64,000 nucleotides of DNA from Alphaproteobacteria bacterium (GTDB lineage Bacteria > Pseudomonadota > Alphaproteobacteria > Caulobacterales > Hyphomonadaceae), in assembly GCA_009909065.1 (NCBI GenBank), contig JAAANZ010000095.1:1-64000 (forward strand), given 5' to 3'. The notes beneath the pieces are model-generated. The model ran no database searches. It saw only the letters and a list, made by a program, of their open reading frames with translations, and was not told where the DNA came from. This document shows, piece by piece, positions 9,741-18,863 of this stretch. A program made the translations under genes and the position numbers. Numbering within the stretch: position 1 is the first letter of the stretch; each line of letters opens with the position of its first letter.

Positions 9741-11195
9741 CTACTCCGCTGCCACCAGCGGCTTTGCTTCGGAGGGCGCTTCCGCGGCCATGTGGCGGTG
9801 CATCGCCTCGGCCGCGTCGCGCCCGTCACGGATTGCCCAGACGACCAGCGAAGCGCCGCGCACGATGTCACCGGCGGCGAACACGCCCTTGATCCCTGTT
9901 TCCATCGTTTTGAAATCGATCCGCACCGCGCCCCAGCGATTGACGGTCAGGCCCGGCTCCTCGAACAGGGCGGGCAGGTCTTCGGGGTCAAAGCCGAGTG
10001 CCTTGATCACGAGGTCGGCCTTCACATCGAAACTCTCACCGGTCTTTTCCGGGCTCTGGCGGCCGGAGGCATCGGGCGTGCCGAGCTTCATGCGCGAGGC
10101 GCGCACGGCTTTCAGCTTGCCGGCTTTCGTGTCCAGAACGGCTTCGGGCGCGGCCAGCCATTCGAATTTCACGCCCTCTTCCTCGGCATTGGTGACCTCG
10201 CGCTGGGAGCCGGGCATGTTGGCCCGGTCCCGGCGATAGAGGCAGGTGACGGATTTCGCGCCCTGGCGTACGGCCGTGCGCACACAGTCCATCGCCGTAT
10301 CGCCGCCACCAATGACGACCGTGCGCTTGCCGTCTGCATCAAGGTGGCCGCTGTCATGTTCCGGCACGCTGTCGCCAAAGCCCTTGCGGTTGGACGCGGT
10401 GAGATAGTCGAGCGCGGCGACCACGCTGTCATGGCCCACGCCCGGCAGTTTCAGGTCGCGCGCCTTGTAAACGCCGGTGGCAATGAGGACACTGTCATGG
10501 CGGGTGCGCAGTTCGCGCAGGGTGACATCCTCGCCGACATTGCAATCGAATTCGAACGCGATGCCGCTGTCCTCGAGCCGCTTGATGCGCCGCTCGACAA
10601 TCTCCTTTTCCAGCTTGAAGCCGGGAATGCCGTAGACGAGCAGGCCGCCGCCGCGGTCATAACGGTCATAGACGGTGACCTGATAGCCTTTGCGACGCAG
10701 CTGTTCGGCCGCGGCGAGGCCGGCCGGCCCGGCGCCGATGATCCCGGCGGACTGGTCGCGCTCACGCGGCGGGCGGATCGGCTCGACCCATCCCTGTTCC
10801 CAGGCATGGTCGGTGATGTGCTTTTCGACCGCGCCGATGGTCACGGTGCCATGGCCGGACTGCTCGATCGTGCAGATTCCCTCGCACAGGCGGTCCTGCG
10901 GGCAGATGCGCCCGCACACTTCCGGCATGTTATTGGTCGCGGCCGAGACGCGATAGGCTTCTTCCATCCGTCCCTCGGCGGCCAGCATCAGCCAGTCGGG
11001 GATATTGTTGTGCAGGGGGCAGCCCTGCTGACAAAACGGCACACCGCATTGCGAACAGCGCCCGGCCTGGTCGGCCACGGCTTCGGGCGAGTAGGCCTCA
11101 TAGATCTCGTCAAAATCCCTCGCACGCACCTCGACGCTGCGCTTGTCCGGCATCGCGCGTTCGACCCGCGTGAATTTGAGCATATTGTGGGCCAA
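9741..11195 (-). CDS. gltD: Glutamate synthase small subunit, NADPH-oxidising
   Basis: The about 484-aa protein supplies electrons from NADPH to GltB. The N-terminal cysteine clusters CSQCGVPFCQQGC and CGRICPQDRLCEGIC bind 4Fe-4S centres. FAD and NADPH Rossmann motifs follow (IIGAGPAGLAAAEQL and VVIGGGDTAMD). Start choice: AGGAG lies 8 nt before a TTG at 11195, whereas the ATG at 11183 is about 20 nt from it and the TTG at 11216 precedes it. The TTG at 11195 is therefore preferred, with the ATG at 11183 as the alternative. It is first in the operon gltD-csaA-gltB and divergent from uppP. Confidence 0.95.
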   Translation of the reverse strand: MAHNMLKFTRVERAMPDKRSVEVRARDFDEIYEAYSPEAVADQAGRCSQCGVPFCQQGCPLHNNIPDWLMLAAEGRMEEAYRVSAATNNMPEVCGRICPQDRLCEGICTIEQSGHGTVTIGAVEKHITDHAWEQGWVEPIRPPRERDQSAGIIGAGPAGLAAAEQLRRKGYQVTVYDRYDRGGGLLVYGIPGFKLEKEIVERRIKRLEDSGIAFEFDCNVGEDVTLRELRTRHDSVLIATGVYKARDLKLPGVGHDSVVAALDYLTASNRKGFGDSVPEHDSGHLDADGKRTVVIGGGDTAMDCVRTAVRQGAKSVTCLYRRDRANMPGSQREVTNAEEEGVKFEWLAAPEAVLDTKAGKLKAVRASRMKLGTPDASGRQSPEKTGESFDVKADLVIKALGFDPEDLPALFEEPGLTVNRWGAVRIDFKTMETGIKGVFAAGDIVRGASLVVWAIRDGRDAAEAMHRHMAAEAPSEAKPLVAAE

Positions 11196-11269
11196 GGCCA
11201 CGTCTCCTGAATTCAACCAAGCTTAATATAAGCGTTGCGCCGGGCCTACAGCAAGCGGGAAATGCCCTA

Positions 11270-11358
11270 AAAATATCGAAATGATACATTAAAATCTGAA
11301 AAACGCGGGATATTGGGAGGCTGAGCCCCACTCAATCCACTTAAAATATCGAAATGAT
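11270..11358. repeat. Pair of 16-bp direct repeats in the gltD/uppP intergenic region
   Basis: The sequence AAAATATCGAAATGAT occurs twice, at 11270-11285 and 11343-11358, exactly 73 bp apart, close to seven helical turns. The copies lie in an unusually AT-rich stretch between the divergent gltD and uppP genes, about 75 bp upstream of each start. The arrangement suggests two same-face binding sites for a regulator of one or both genes. The repeats are seen directly; the operator role is inferred. Confidence 0.6.
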
Positions 11359-11432
11359 GTTTGATTGTGTCCGGTTGCGTCTGGCGCGGATGTTGCCAAT
11401 AAGACTTGACCGACAAGCACAAGGCGCCCGGA

Positions 11433-12296
11433 ATGTCTCTCATACAGCTTATCATCATTTCCCTGGTGCAGGGCGTCACCGAGTGGCTGCCGATCTCCTC
11501 ATCGGGCCATGTCCTGCTCGCGGCCGGCTATTTCGGGCTTGAAGGTCGCGATGAACTGCTCATCAACGCCATGGCGCATCTTGGCACTCTGTTCGCCGTG
11601 CTCGCATATTTCTGGCGGGACATCCTTCGCGCCTTCTGGGGCGGGCTGGAACTCATCGGCATAGGCCGCGAGGCGGGCAATGCGCTGTCAGGCGAGGCGC
11701 GACTGGCGCTTTTCATACTCGCCGCGACACCCATTGCCGTGATCGCCGGCATTTTCCACGAGGCGTTCCTGCCGGCGGCCTGGCAGGGATGGATGCGCAG
11801 CGTCTGGACCGTGGCGGGCGCGACGATCCTCTTCGGCCTGGCCCTGTGGTGGGCCGATATGCGCGGGGGGCTGACGCGCCGCGAGGAGGACATGACGATG
11901 ACCCATGCCCTGCTGATCGGCGCGACACAGGCCATTGCCGCGCTGATCCCCGGCACCTCGCGTTCCGGCATCACCATGACGGCGGCGCGCGCGCTCGGTT
12001 ATGAGCGCACCGAGGCGGCGCGGTTCTCGATGCTGATCGGGGCGCCGCTCCTGGCCGCGGCGGGCGGATATGCGCTTGTCCAGCTGGCCACCGCCGCGCC
12101 GGCCCCCGGGGCGGTCGCGACCCTCTCGGACGGCCTCATCGTGGCGATCCTGTCCTTCCTGTCGGGTTTCGCCTCGATCTGGGCGCTGATGGCCCTCCTG
12201 AAGCGGATGAGCTTCCTGCCCTTCGTGATCTACCGCCTGGTCCTCGGACTTGTCTTGATACTTGCCAGCCCGGCAGCGCTCAGCATTTTCCGCTGA
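11433..12296 (+). CDS. uppP: Undecaprenyl-diphosphate phosphatase
   Basis: The 287-aa polytopic membrane protein (BacA family) dephosphorylates undecaprenyl pyrophosphate to recycle the lipid carrier for peptidoglycan and other envelope polymers. The two signature motifs are present: GVTEWLPISSSGH near the N-terminus and PGTSRSGIT in the middle, with about eight hydrophobic helices. The start at 11433 gives the family's usual MSLIQLIIISLVQG beginning and has AAGG about 8 nt upstream. A TTG 27 nt earlier is open but lacks support. It is divergent from the glutamate synthase operon, and the shared region carries the 16-bp direct repeats. Confidence 0.95.
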   Translation: MSLIQLIIISLVQGVTEWLPISSSGHVLLAAGYFGLEGRDELLINAMAHLGTLFAVLAYFWRDILRAFWGGLELIGIGREAGNALSGEARLALFILAATPIAVIAGIFHEAFLPAAWQGWMRSVWTVAGATILFGLALWWADMRGGLTRREEDMTMTHALLIGATQAIAALIPGTSRSGITMTAARALGYERTEAARFSMLIGAPLLAAAGGYALVQLATAAPAPGAVATLSDGLIVAILSFLSGFASIWALMALLKRMSFLPFVIYRLVLGLVLILASPAALSIFR

Positions 12297-12599
12297 GCAC
12301 GGCGCGGGAAGCGACGCGCAGCAAGGGATTCTCAAGAGCCCCCTTCCGCGCGCCGCCCCTCTCGCGGCGCGTCCCTCGCCTGCGAAGAGCCCTGTTTGAG
12401 TGTGAGTATTCGCTCGAATTAGGGCCGTGACGGGCGTGTAATGTGGCGATTTCATGGCATTCAATGACGATCAATTTATATACTTGTTGCCATAAGAATT
12501 GGCCGAGGTCCGGAGCCCCCGGGATCGATCACGGACGGAAAACGGCGCCAAACCGGTAATGAAAATCCTCCGGACGGGAGAGAAACGAAACACCGGCCT
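12297..12599. other. Intergenic region, no gene recognised
   Basis: This 303-bp gap separates the converging ends of uppP (+) and mnmC (-). It has an 8-bp GC-rich inverted repeat (12349-12356 with 12364-12371) but no T-run, so it is at best a weak terminator. An AT-rich patch around 12450-12500 could hold a promoter, but no coding frame with a ribosome site follows it. No small RNA or tRNA shape was recognised. Confidence 0.5.
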
Positions 12600-14453
12600 T
12601 CAGAGGGATCCGCGGCGAAACCCGCGCAACAGGAATCGCATTGCGCTGACACGTTCGCACGCCTCCCGGCTGGCCGGCGCCGGGTCCCCGCAGAGCTGCG
12701 CGGTCAGGAGGCCTGCGATCCAGGGCGCGAATGTGAAGCCGCGGCTGCCCAGGCCAGTGGCCAGCCATATGCCGGCCACCCGGGGCGCGTCTCCAGTGAT
12801 CTCGCGCCCGTGGCGCAGCCCGCCAAAACGTTCACGCGCAAGCTCCGGGTCCGGCAGCGGCCCGGCGACCGGCAACCGGTCCGGCGTGGTCGCGCGGATC
12901 CCTGCGCGCGAGACCGCAGGCCTGTCCAGAGCCTGTCGCATCCACCAGGGGGAAAGCCCTTCCAGCGCCGCGGCATTGCGGCTCCGCGCATCTTCACTGA
13001 TCCGCGGCGGGCCGTCATGCGCCTCGAATGTGGCGCCCCACAGGCGTTCACCGCCGAGCGCCAAGGCGTAATGCCCGCTTGCCGTCGCCGAGGGCGCGGC
13101 GTCGGGCAGGCCGGAAACGCTTTCCACCTGACCGAGGCGCGCTTCAAGCCCGAGGAACGGCGCCGCCTGTGCCGCGCCCATACCATGAGCGAGGATGATC
13201 GCATCGAAGGTTTCGCCCTCGATTTTCCGGGTGGCAAGGTCCGGCGCCGGATCGCGGCCATACCGCGTGTCGACGCCGTCAAGCAGCGCGCTGATCAGTC
13301 TTGCCGGCTCCACGATAAGGGCGCGCTTGTGCAGCAGCCCCCCGCCCGGCAGGGCTTCGAGATCCTCAAGAGGAAGCGGCGGATCGCCAAGCAGTTTACA
13401 AAATCGCCTGGCCTCCCGGTCATTTCGCGGCATCTGGCGCACCTGTGTCTCGCAAACGCCCGGCCGGCCGTCATAGGCGCGGCGCGCGGCCAGATAGGCA
13501 TCCACCAGAAGGCGCGCTTCGGGCGTGTCGCCCGCGTCGAGGCGCGGCATGACAAGGGCAAGCCGGTTCCCGCTCGCCCCTTGCGCGGGCCCCTTTGCGC
13601 GGTCGAACACGCTCACCTGGCATCCGCGAGCGACCAGCTGGCTGGCGAGCGACGCCCCGGCAATGCCGGCCCCCAGGACAGCGACCTTTTGCATCGGCTC
13701 GGGCGGGCTGCGCAGACCATGCCTGTCGGGCCGGCGGGGCTTTCCGGTCGGGCAGAGGTGCGCCTCGAGCCGCTCACGCTTGCGACCATGACCGGGACGC
13801 TTGGCCACCTCGAAGCCGGCCTCTCGCAGGCCACGGCGCACGTCGCCCGCCACTGTGAAAGTGGCCAGCCGTGCCCCCGGCGCCGCGCGCTCGGCCAGCA
13901 ACGGGTAAAGGGCCGGCGACCACATCTGCGCATTGCGCGCCGGTGAAAACCCGTCGAGGAACCAGGCATCGGCTTCCAGCATCGCCTGCGGCAGTGTTTC
14001 GGTGATCTCACCGACATGAAGCACCAGCCGGACACCGTCCTGTGGCCAGACAAGCTCGCGCACGCCGCGCGCGCCATCCGGCCAGTGGGATACAAGCTGT
14101 CCGGCGAGTTCCGCCAGCTCCGGCCAGGCTGAAAGCGCCCGGGCCGCATCGCTGGCGAGAAGGGGAAAGCCTTCGAAGCTGACAAAATTCAGCCAGGCCG
14201 ACGGCGACGGCCGCGACCGGCGCCAGAGCTGCCAGGTCGCAAGGAAGTTCAGCCCCGTGCCGAACCCCGTCTCGCCGACCGTGAAGCGTGTCCGTCCGAC
14301 CCAGCCGTCCGGCAGGCCGCAGCCAGCCAGGAAAACGGCCCGCGCTTCCTCCAGCCCATCCCCGGCCGTGAAATAAACGTCACCATGGCGCGTATCGATC
14401 GGCGTCCCATCGGGCTTCCAGTCCAGGGCGGGAGTTCGGGGAAGGCGTGGCAT
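12600..14453 (-). CDS. mnmC: Bifunctional tRNA mnm5s2U34 biosynthesis protein MnmC
   Basis: The 617-aa fusion protein finishes the wobble uridine modification of certain tRNAs. The N-terminal methyltransferase half carries an SAM motif GETGFGTG (residues 60-67) and converts nm5s2U to mnm5s2U. The C-terminal half is an FAD-dependent oxidoreductase with GAGIAG at 261-266, converting cmnm5s2U to nm5s2U. Length and domain order match the family. The start at 14453 (MPRLPRTPALDW) is preferred: a further in-frame start at 14546 would overlap the divergent recombinase gene. The only SD-like GGAG is about 13 nt upstream, so the start is moderately certain. Confidence 0.93.
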   Translation of the reverse strand: MPRLPRTPALDWKPDGTPIDTRHGDVYFTAGDGLEEARAVFLAGCGLPDGWVGRTRFTVGETGFGTGLNFLATWQLWRRSRPSPSAWLNFVSFEGFPLLASDAARALSAWPELAELAGQLVSHWPDGARGVRELVWPQDGVRLVLHVGEITETLPQAMLEADAWFLDGFSPARNAQMWSPALYPLLAERAAPGARLATFTVAGDVRRGLREAGFEVAKRPGHGRKRERLEAHLCPTGKPRRPDRHGLRSPPEPMQKVAVLGAGIAGASLASQLVARGCQVSVFDRAKGPAQGASGNRLALVMPRLDAGDTPEARLLVDAYLAARRAYDGRPGVCETQVRQMPRNDREARRFCKLLGDPPLPLEDLEALPGGGLLHKRALIVEPARLISALLDGVDTRYGRDPAPDLATRKIEGETFDAIILAHGMGAAQAAPFLGLEARLGQVESVSGLPDAAPSATASGHYALALGGERLWGATFEAHDGPPRISEDARSRNAAALEGLSPWWMRQALDRPAVSRAGIRATTPDRLPVAGPLPDPELARERFGGLRHGREITGDAPRVAGIWLATGLGSRGFTFAPWIAGLLTAQLCGDPAPASREACERVSAMRFLLRGFRRGSL

Positions 14454-14545
14454 GGCGAGATTCTGGCTCCCGGCGGCAATGGGAAGGGACCCGGATGACG
14501 GGCCCGGGGCCAGGCGGCGAACACCCGGCCGGGCCCTCGACACCA

Positions 14546-15478
14546 ATGATTAAACTCATGGCGCCAGACTTGGAAGCGATGGACCTTCTTGACGACTTTC
14601 TTGCCCATATCGGCCAGGCGCGCCGGTTGTCTCCGCACACTGTGGAGGCCTATCGCCATGACCTGTCGGCATTTCTCGGCTTCCTGACCGGGCATCTGGG
14701 CGACGCCCCGGATACAGCGGCGTTTGCCGGCCTCGGCGCGCGCGACATCCGCGCTTTCCTCGCCCGGCGCCGCGGTGAGGGCCTTTCGGACGGGTCGATT
14801 GCGCGCGCGCTTTCGGCGATCCGCACATTCTATGACTGGCTGGAGCGCGCTCACGGCGTTTCCAATGCCCAGATTGCCCTCATGGAGGGCCCGTCGCGGC
14901 CGGGCCGGCTGCCGCGGCCGGTCTCCCTGCCGGCCGCGAAAGAGCTCATTGACCGAGCCGAGGCGGGCGATCAGCCGGCCTGGGTCGGCGCGCGCGATGG
15001 CGCCTTGCTCCTCATGCTCTACGGAGCGGGGCTGCGCATTTCCGAGGCGCTGTCCCTGACCGGGCGCGACCTGCCGGCGCCGGAACGCCTGCGCATTCGC
15101 GGCAAGGGCGACAAGGTGCGGATTGTCCCGCTGATTCCGACCGTGCGCGAGGCGCTCGATACCTATGGAGCGCTCGTGCCGTTTCATGTTCCGGACGAGG
15201 AGCCACTCTTCCGTGGACTGAGGGGCGGCCCGCTCCGCCCACGGATCATTCAGCGCAAACTGCAGCAGCTTCGCGGCGCACTTGGTCTGCCGGATACGGC
15301 GACGCCGCATGCGCTACGCCATGCCTTTGCCACGCATCTTCTGGCCAATGGGGCCGATCTGCGCGCGATTCAGGCATTGCTCGGTCATGCCAGCCTCTCT
15401 ACGACACAGGTTTACACCGGTGTGGATGGCGCACATCTCAGTGCGGTTCACGCCTCGGCCCATCCGCGGGGCAACTGA
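14546..15478 (+). CDS. xerC: Tyrosine recombinase XerC
   Basis: The 310-aa site-specific recombinase resolves chromosome dimers at dif together with XerD. The N-terminal SAM-like core-binding domain is followed by the catalytic domain with the full set: R164 (AGLRISE), K187 (RGKGDK), H255-x2-R258 (HALRHAF), H281 (LLGHASL) and nucleophile Y290 (TQVYTGV). The HALRHAFATHLL style suits XerC rather than XerD, but without the paralog this is not final. In-frame ATGs at 14546, 14558 and 14579 are all possible and none has a strong ribosome site. It starts 92 nt from the divergent mnmC. There is no adjacent mobile DNA, so it is the housekeeping enzyme. Confidence 0.92.
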   Translation: MIKLMAPDLEAMDLLDDFLAHIGQARRLSPHTVEAYRHDLSAFLGFLTGHLGDAPDTAAFAGLGARDIRAFLARRRGEGLSDGSIARALSAIRTFYDWLERAHGVSNAQIALMEGPSRPGRLPRPVSLPAAKELIDRAEAGDQPAWVGARDGALLLMLYGAGLRISEALSLTGRDLPAPERLRIRGKGDKVRIVPLIPTVREALDTYGALVPFHVPDEEPLFRGLRGGPLRPRIIQRKLQQLRGALGLPDTATPHALRHAFATHLLANGADLRAIQALLGHASLSTTQVYTGVDGAHLSAVHASAHPRGN

Positions 15479-15505
15479 GCGCGGTCTTGCCGGTCTGGAA
15501 GGGAC

Positions 15506-15539
15506 GCGGCCGGCTCACCCGGAAGGGGCGGCCGGCCGC
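15506..15539. repeat. GC-rich hairpin downstream of xerC
   Basis: A perfect 9-bp inverted repeat (GCGGCCGGC at 15506-15514, GCCGGCCGC at 15531-15539) lies between the converging xerC and CAP-domain genes. There is no T-run on either side, so a rho-independent terminator is only a weak possibility. Confidence 0.35.
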
Positions 15540-15614
15540 GGGACATGACGCAAGGCATGCGGGTCAACTGAGGGGAAGAGCACATGCCTCAGGAGCCATG
15601 TCGTCTGTATGGCT

Positions 15615-16457
15615 CTATTGCGCGGAAACGCTCGGACCTTTCAGCGAATAGACCGCCGTGCCGCGCCGCGCTTCAAGCGTGAGGTGGCCCGCCTGGCCGG
15701 CCAGGCGCGCCCGATAAAGCCGCGGCGCCAGTCCGCGGGCCAGCTGGCGGCCCTCGGAGTCCTCGATGCGCCAGCCCTCCAGCCGGAATGCCGGATCGGC
15801 GAATTCGACCGGGATCGGCGTCATGGCCGGCAGATCTACCGGCAAGGGCGCCGCAAGCTCGCCATCGACCCGGGAAAAGACCTGCACCGCATAGAGACGG
15901 CCATTGCCTTGCGCCAGGCCGAAGCCGGTATGCGTAAAGGCGTCCCGGAAGAGATTGTTCCGGCTCGTCTCGTCAGCGATGAGCGCATTGTAGATGTCCG
16001 GCGCGCTGCCATCGGCTTCAATCACCGTGATGTTCGCACCGCTCGCGCCGAAGACGAGCTGGCGACCCATGGCGCGGATCCGGTCTTCATGCCCGCGCCC
16101 TTCGAGGTCCTCATGAGCGGCATAGCCGCGCGCCGCCATATCGAGGGCATGCATCTGCGCGGCCGCATCCAGGCTGACATGCCGGATCTGCGGCGCCAGC
16201 GCGTTCTTCTCTCGCATCCGCTGGGTCAGACGATGCACATCCTCGGCCTTTGCCTCAAGGCCGCTCTCGGCGCGTTGATCCAGGCAGGCATTCGCCTCGG
16301 CAACGAAACCGGCAAGGTCTCCGGCATAGCCATCATCGAGCTCACATGCGCTTGCGGGCACCGGTTCGGCACTGTCTGCGCTGGCTGTGATCGGGGTCGC
16401 CAGTGCCGCGAAGGCCAGCACCGAAATCGACCAATGTTTGTCATAAAACTGTAACAT
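15615..16457 (-). CDS. CAP (SCP/PR1-like) domain secreted protein
   Basis: The 280-aa protein has an N-terminal signal sequence (about residues 1-27, cleavage near ITASADS) and a bacterial CAP/SCP-like domain: DVHRLTQRMREKNAL, the helix around AAAQMHALDMAARGYAAHE, and FTHTGFGLAQGNGRLYAVQVFS at the end of the fold. The region after about residue 205 is not recognised. Bacterial CAP proteins are exported; some bind lipids or matrix polymers, but the function is mostly unknown. The ATG at 16457 lies within an 18-bp inverted repeat (separate entry), suggesting control at or near the start. No operon partner. Confidence 0.85.
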   Translation of the reverse strand: MLQFYDKHWSISVLAFAALATPITASADSAEPVPASACELDDGYAGDLAGFVAEANACLDQRAESGLEAKAEDVHRLTQRMREKNALAPQIRHVSLDAAAQMHALDMAARGYAAHEDLEGRGHEDRIRAMGRQLVFGASGANITVIEADGSAPDIYNALIADETSRNNLFRDAFTHTGFGLAQGNGRLYAVQVFSRVDGELAAPLPVDLPAMTPIPVEFADPAFRLEGWRIEDSEGRQLARGLAPRLYRARLAGQAGHLTLEARRGTAVYSLKGPSVSAQ

Positions 16458-16493
16458 AAGGCCGAGGATTGTTGTGTGACAGTTTTATGTCAA
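16438..16493. promoter_or_regulatory. Inverted repeat spanning start of the CAP-domain gene
   Basis: Left arm TTGTCATAAAACTGTAAC (16438-16455) and right arm GTGACAGTTTTATGTCAA (16476-16493) match as an inverted repeat at 16 of 18 positions, with a 20-nt spacer. The left arm covers the third base of the start codon and the next codons. Read on the minus strand, the outer arm begins with TTGACA, a perfect -35 hexamer, though no convincing -10 follows. Two half sites for a dimeric repressor, or an mRNA hairpin over the start, are both possible. Confidence 0.55.
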
Positions 16494-16602
16494 CCAAAAA
16501 TGCTCCCGTTTCGGACGATTATTTAATCCGTATACGAACGGTTTGTGCGGAAGCTACGGGTTTTCAAAGGCTTGCAAACACGGCCGATTCCGGGCCGAAG
16601 AC

Positions 16603-16627
16603 AAAAAAAGGCCGCCCGAAGGCGGCC
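16603..16627 (-). terminator. Rho-independent terminator of pnp
   Basis: On the minus strand GGCCGCC (16621-16627), loop TTCG and GGCGGCC (16610-16616) form a perfect stem that extends by A-T pairs and is followed by seven T residues (16609-16603). It lies 34 nt after the pnp stop. Confidence 0.9.
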
Positions 16628-16660
16628 TTTCACGAACTGGAGAGGGGTTGGCGACTCGGC

Positions 16661-18793
16661 TCAGGCCTCGCCCGCGCCTTCGCCGGCCAGCTCCTTGCCC
16701 GATTCCTGGTCAACCACCTTCATGGACAGACGCACCTTGCCGCGCTCGTCGAAACCCATGAGCTTGACGAAGACCTTGTCACCTTCCTTTACGACATCGG
16801 ACGGGTGCTTCACGCGCTCCTCGGCCATCTGCGAGACATGCACGAGGCCGTCGCGCGGGCCGAAGAAGTTCACGAAGGCGCCGAAATCCTTCACCGACAC
16901 GACCGTGCCTTCATAGATTTCGCCGACTTCCGGCTCTGCCGTCAGTTCGCGGATGCGCTTGATGGCCGCGTCGATCGACTTCCGGTCGAGCGCCGAAATC
17001 TGCACCGACCCGTCATCCTCGATATTCACCTTGGCGCCCGTGGAATCGACAATCTCGCGGATCGTCTTGCCGCCCGAGCCGATGACTTCACGGATCTTGT
17101 CGACCGGCACCTGGATCATTTCCATTTGCGGGGCGTGTTCCGAAAGGCTCTCACGGCTGGTGTTCAGGGCCTTGGCCATCTCGTCGAGAATATGCATCCG
17201 CCCACCCTTGGCCTGGTCGAGCGCCGTCTGCATGATCTCGCGCGTGATACCGGCAATCTTGATGTCCATCTGGAGAGAGGTCACGCCCGCTTCGGTGCCG
17301 GCAACCTTGAAGTCCATATCGCCGAGATGGTCCTCGTCCCCGAGAATGTCCGACAGGACGGCCACACCGTCATCTTCCTTGATCAGCCCCATGGCAATGC
17401 CGGAAACGGGCCGGGAAATCGGCACGCCGGCATCCATCATCGCCAGCGAACTGCCGCACACGGTCGCCATGGAGGAGGAGCCATTGGACTCCGTGATCTC
17501 CGAAACGAGGCGCAGCGTGTAGGGGAAGTCCTCATCCTTGGGCAGAACAGCGCGCAGGGCCCGCCAGGCAAGCTTGCCATGGCCGGTCTCGCGCCGGGAG
17601 GTTCCCCCCATGCGGCCCGTCTCGCCGACCGAATAGGGCGGGAAATTGTAGTGCAGCATGAAGCGCGACTTGTAGGTGCCGTGCAGGGCGTCGATGAACT
17701 GTTCATCGTCGCTGGTGCCCAGCGTGGCGACACAGAGCGCCTGTGTTTCCCCGCGCGTGAACAGGGAGGAACCATGCGTGCGCGGCAGGACACCGGCCTC
17801 GGCCACGATCGGGCGGACATCCGCAAGGCCGCGCCCGTCGATCCGCGTCTTTGTCTTGAGGATCGCCCCGCGCACGACAGCCGCCTCGGCGGCCTTGAAG
17901 GCGGACTTGAAGACCAGGGGATCCATGCCGTCCGGCTTGTCCTCGGTCGCGACCAGCTCGGCGGCGGCCTTTTCACGGGCCGCGCCGACCGCGTCCTGGC
18001 GCTCGAGCTTGTCGGTGATCCGGTAGGCTGCCTCGATATCCTTGCCCACCAGTTCCTGGATGGCGGAAAGCTCCTGCGAGAGGTCCTCCGGTTCGAAATC
18101 GAAGGGTTCATTGGCGGCCTTCTCGGCCAGGTCGATGATCGCGTCGATCACCGGCTGCATCGCTTCGTGGCCGGCCATCACGGCGCCCAGCATCACCTCT
18201 TCGGAAAGCTCCTGCGCCTCGGACTCGACCATCATCACCGCATCGGCCGTGCCGGCGACGACCAGGTCGAGCTCGGACTCCTCGAGATCCTCGACCATCG
18301 GATTGACGAGATATTCGCCGTCCTTGTAGCCGACCCGCGCCGCACCGATGGGACCCAGGAAGGGGGCCCCCGACAGCACCAGCGCCGCGGAGGCGCCGAT
18401 CATGCCGAGAATGTCGGGATCGTTCTCGAGGTCATAGGACACGGCGGTGAGGATGACCTGCACCTCATGCTTGAAGCCTTCCACGAAAAGCGGGCGGATC
18501 GGCCGGTCGATCAGACGCGAGGTCAGCGTCTCCTTTTCGGTCGGCCGGCCCTCGCGCTTGAAGAAGCCGCCGGGAATCCGGCCCGAAGCATAGAATTTTT
18601 CCTGGTAGTTCACCGTCAGCGGGAAGAAGTCCTGGCCCGGCTTGGCCTGCTTCTGGAAAACGGCGGTGGCGAGGACCGTGGTGTCCCCATAGGTGACGAG
18701 CACGGCCCCGTCGGCCTGCCGGGCCATGCGCCCGGTCTCGATCGTCAGCGTGCGGCCGGCCCATTCCAGCGACACAGAGTGTTTGTCGAACAT
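16661..18793 (-). CDS. pnp: Polyribonucleotide nucleotidyltransferase (PNPase)
   Basis: The 710-aa phosphorolytic 3'-5' exoribonuclease is a core part of RNA turnover and, in many bacteria, the degradosome. Seen in order: first RNase PH-like domain (residues about 10-140, [19 protein letters not shown]), a helical linker, the second RNase PH domain (around [11 protein letters not shown] and [11 protein letters not shown]), a KH domain with the [10 protein letters not shown] loop, and a C-terminal S1 domain ([17 protein letters not shown]). Full length. It lies downstream of rpsO, separated by a terminator-like hairpin as in other rpsO-pnp loci. Its ribosome site is weak (AAAGAC). Confidence 0.98.
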   Translation of the reverse strand: MFDKHSVSLEWAGRTLTIETGRMARQADGAVLVTYGDTTVLATAVFQKQAKPGQDFFPLTVNYQEKFYASGRIPGGFFKREGRPTEKETLTSRLIDRPIRPLFVEGFKHEVQVILTAVSYDLENDPDILGMIGASAALVLSGAPFLGPIGAARVGYKDGEYLVNPMVEDLEESELDLVVAGTADAVMMVESEAQELSEEVMLGAVMAGHEAMQPVIDAIIDLAEKAANEPFDFEPEDLSQELSAIQELVGKDIEAAYRITDKLERQDAVGAAREKAAAELVATEDKPDGMDPLVFKSAFKAAEAAVVRGAILKTKTRIDGRGLADVRPIVAEAGVLPRTHGSSLFTRGETQALCVATLGTSDDEQFIDALHGTYKSRFMLHYNFPPYSVGETGRMGGTSRRETGHGKLAWRALRAVLPKDEDFPYTLRLVSEITESNGSSSMATVCGSSLAMMDAGVPISRPVSGIAMGLIKEDDGVAVLSDILGDEDHLGDMDFKVAGTEAGVTSLQMDIKIAGITREIMQTALDQAKGGRMHILDEMAKALNTSRESLSEHAPQMEMIQVPVDKIREVIGSGGKTIREIVDSTGAKVNIEDDGSVQISALDRKSIDAAIKRIRELTAEPEVGEIYEGTVVSVKDFGAFVNFFGPRDGLVHVSQMAEERVKHPSDVVKEGDKVFVKLMGFDERGKVRLSMKVVDQESGKELAGEGAGEA

Positions 18794-18818
18794 GCGTTTC
18801 GTCTTTCATTGGCATACG

Positions 18819-18850
18819 AAAAACCCGCCGGCCCCCATGGCGCGGCGGGT
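18819..18850 (-). terminator. Intercistronic terminator between rpsO and pnp
   Basis: On the minus strand ACCCGCCG (18850-18843) pairs with CGGCGGGT (18830-18823), followed by a TTTTTCG tail. It lies 13 nt after the rpsO stop and before pnp, so pnp expression would depend on read-through or its own promoter. This resembles the attenuating hairpin between rpsO and pnp in enterics. Confidence 0.75.
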
Positions 18851-18863
18851 CTGATCGGGCCCG

